Below the pieces are notes generated by a model, which had not been told where the DNA came from, did no database searches, and saw only the letters and a list, made by a program, of their open reading frames with translations. This document shows positions 6,036-7,005 of a stretch of 7,005 nucleotides of DNA, in pieces. Numbering within the stretch: the first letter of the stretch is position 1; each line of letters opens with the position of its first letter. This stretch comes from RGIG8700 sp964568815 (GTDB lineage: Bacteria; Bacillota; Clostridia; RGIG6154): the NCBI GenBank assembly GCA_964568815.1, contig CAZMRY010000074.1:1-7005 (forward strand), written 5' to 3'. A program made the position numbers and the translations under genes.

Positions 6036-6064
6036 ATTATACAATAAAATTTATTAACCGTCAA
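6036..6064 (-). promoter_or_regulatory. Strong bioY promoter predicted to give a leaderless mRNA
   Basis: On the - strand, TTGACG (6064-6059) and a perfect TATAAT (6041-6036) are separated by 17 bp. Only TTCTGGT lies between the -10 box and the bioY ATG, so the predicted start falls at or within 1-2 nt of the ATG. The spacer holds the palindrome AATAAA-A-TTTATT (6043-6055), a possible operator for a biotin-responsive regulator, though its AT-rich composition makes chance likely. A weak + strand -10 (TACAAT, 6040-6045) overlaps it. Confidence 0.75.
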
Positions 6065-6076
6065 TAGAGGTGAAAT

Positions 6077-6736
6077 ATGATTACTTACGAAAGCATAAAA
6101 GAAAACGAAGACATTAAAACATATATAGAATGTGCAGACAGCTCATTAAAAGCTCTTGGCTACACAGAACACAGCTATGCCCATGTGGGCAGAGTTGCAT
6201 CTACCGCAAAATACATTCTTGAAACTCTCGGCTTTTCTCAACACGAAATTGAGCTTGCACAGATTGCATCACATCTTCACGATATAGGAAACCTTGTAAA
6301 CAGAGTTGACCATTCTCAGAGCGGTGCAATTATGGCATTTCGTATTTTATCTGCTCTTGGTATGCCTGCCAGAGATGTTGCAACAATCACAACCGCAATC
6401 GGAAATCACGACGAAGGTACAGGCGTTGCTGTTAACCCTGTTGCAGCGGCACTTATTATCGCAGACAAAACAGATGTCAGAAGAACAAGGGTAAGAAACA
6501 ACGACGAAACAACCTTTGATATTCACGACAGAGTTAACTACTCGGTCGAAAGCTCTAAGGTTACAATAGATAAAGAAAATTCACTCCTTTATCTTGAGCT
6601 TACGGTTGACACAAAATACGGTTCAATTATGGACTACTTTGAAATATTTATGGGCAGAATGCTCCTTTGCAGAAAAGCCGCTGAAACACTTAAACTTCAG
6701 TTTAAATTAATCATAAATAAGCAACAGCTATTGTGA
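6077..6736 (+). CDS. HD-domain metal-dependent phosphohydrolase
   Basis: A cytosolic protein of 219 residues in the HD superfamily, whose members hydrolyse phosphate esters or nucleotides using one or two divalent metals. Likely ligands are H36 (HSYAHVGRV), the H68-D69 doublet (SHLHDIGN), and H79 (DHSQSG). H111-D112 (GNHDEG) and D130 (IADKTD) follow in the order usual for the fold. The substrate is unknown; dNTP, (p)ppGpp and cyclic nucleotide members exist, and no further domain narrows the choice. Residues from about 150 to 200 form an extra C-terminal module with a beta-rich start (KVTIDKENSLLYLELTVD). The start is supported by GAGGTG (6067-6072), 4 nt before the ATG. A weak promoter (TTTAAT 6017-6022, 17 bp, TACAAT 6040-6045) would overlap the divergent bioY promoter. 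The stop codon TGA (6734-6736) touches the first heptamer of the palindrome array, so the last few residues (KQQLL) may derive from repeat-edge sequence. Confidence 0.85.
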   Translation: MITYESIKENEDIKTYIECADSSLKALGYTEHSYAHVGRVASTAKYILETLGFSQHEIELAQIASHLHDIGNLVNRVDHSQSGAIMAFRILSALGMPARDVATITTAIGNHDEGTGVAVNPVAAALIIADKTDVRRTRVRNNDETTFDIHDRVNYSVESSKVTIDKENSLLYLELTVDTKYGSIMDYFEIFMGRMLLCRKAAETLKLQFKLIINKQQLL

Positions 6737-6958
6737 TGAATTGACAACTTCGTCGTCATGAATTTTCGCTATCGCTCAATGAATTGAGCCAAGGCTCATG
6801 AATTGCAGACTTTGTCTGCATTATTGTCAAAAATCGCTATGCGATTTTATTAAATCAAACGCAAAGCGTTTGGTCCTTCATGAAGTCGGCAGACTTCAAT
6901 TCATGGTGTAGCCAATTCATGAAATTTATTTCAATTCACGCCCGTAAGGGCAATTCAT
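6736..6958. repeat. Mosaic array of short palindromes separated by ATGAATT/AATTCAT heptamers
   Basis: ATGAATT occurs at 6736, 6758, 6779 and 6798. Its reverse complement AATTCAT occurs at 6898, 6914 and 6952, with AATTCAC at 6933. Between them lie short units with different sequences but the same form. Perfect hairpins are 6785-6798 (TGAGCC/GGCTCA), 6805-6819 (GCAGAC/GTCTGC), 6830-6848 (AAAATCGC/GCGATTTT), 6856-6872 (CAAACGC/GCGTTTG), 6881-6898 (TGAAGTC/GACTTCA), 6921-6932 (GAAAT/ATTTC) and 6940-6951 (GCCC/GGGC). Imperfect ones are 6743-6757 and 6905-6913. One unit (6765-6778) is not palindromic but repeats TCGCT. The block fills nearly all of the space between the HD gene and the next gene. 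It contains no credible reading frame. The 6830-6848 hairpin is followed by TTATT and could serve as a weak terminator for the HD gene. Confidence 0.85.
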
Positions 6959-6973
6959 TTCTATGGAGGATTT

Positions 6974-7005
6974 ATGTACAAATTATTTATGTTCGACTTT
7001 GACGG
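6974..7005 (+). CDS. Start of a HAD-superfamily hydrolase (cut by the window edge)
   Basis: Only eleven codons are visible, reading MYKLFMFDFDG (the last codon is incomplete). A hydrophobic strand followed by DFDG is motif I of haloacid dehalogenase superfamily phosphatases, where the first Asp is the nucleophile and the second is the acid/base. TGGAGGA (6964-6970) lies just upstream, with GGAGG 4 nt before the ATG. Many phosphoglycolate phosphatase or beta-phosphoglucomutase relatives begin in this way, but the subgroup cannot be told from this fragment. The gene starts 15 bp after the last heptamer of the palindrome array, so the array forms its upstream region and may carry or disturb its promoter; none is clear. 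Confidence 0.75.
   Translation, partial: MYKLFMFDFD

Noticed and set aside
6029..6064. TTG start for a longer BioY
   Set aside because: The TTG is the first three bases of the -35 box of the bioY promoter, so it would be upstream of the predicted transcription start.
5570..6733. The 11-mer AACAGCTATTG occurs at 5570-5580 and 6723-6733
   Set aside because: No flanking similarity, no symmetry and no target-site arrangement; a pair of 11-mers in 7 kb of AT-rich DNA is weak evidence for an attachment or duplication site.
6736..6958. CRISPR array
   Set aside because: The repeat is only 7 bp, the intervening units are 9-19 bp and mostly self-complementary, the repeat changes orientation midway, and no cas gene is in view.

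Overview
The window is AT-rich chromosomal DNA with strong Shine-Dalgarno sites (GGAGG, AAGGAG), heavy use of AGA for arginine, the gene order rpsO-pnp, and sigma-A type promoters. Together these suggest a low-GC Firmicute, most likely an anaerobic Clostridia-type organism; no exact genus can be named from the sequence. The core genes are ordinary housekeeping ones. The less ordinary material lies in the spaces between them and at the right end.

Layout, left to right. Positions 1-81 hold the end of something on the + strand: a repeat-like segment, then a clean intrinsic terminator whose U-tract reaches the stop codon of the next gene. Positions 81-1808 (- strand) encode a complete alpha-phosphohexomutase (phosphoglucomutase type) with a near-consensus promoter at 1846-1874. 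Reading + from there are a small tail-anchored hypothetical protein (1949-2197), ribosomal protein S15 (rpsO, 2340-2603) behind a structured leader that can pair with its own Shine-Dalgarno, and polynucleotide phosphorylase (pnp, 2734-4839) behind tandem hairpins. Then come a biotin-protein ligase without a DNA-binding domain (birA, 4883-5563) and, convergent and overlapping it, the biotin transporter S-component bioY (5531-6028, - strand). Divergent from bioY is an HD-domain phosphohydrolase (6077-6736). The window ends with the first codons of a HAD-family phosphatase (6974 onward).

How the genes work together. rpsO and pnp are the usual translation and RNA-decay neighbours, each with its own apparent leader and promoter. 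birA and bioY form a biotin module, ligase plus uptake. Their ends overlap by 33 bp, the overlap contains a symmetric hairpin, and neither gene has a recognisable Shine-Dalgarno. The bioY promoter is so close to the ATG that the mRNA is predicted to be leaderless or nearly so.

The most unusual element is the 223-bp stretch at 6736-6958. It is a mosaic of about ten short units, most of them palindromic with different stem sequences, separated by a heptamer. The heptamer reads ATGAATT four times in the left half and AATTCAT (three exact, one with a single mismatch) in the right half, placed almost symmetrically about position 6848-6851. The whole block is therefore a large quasi-palindrome built of small hairpins. 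The left edge of the window (1-56) shares some of the same short words, which suggests a dispersed repeat family in this genome.
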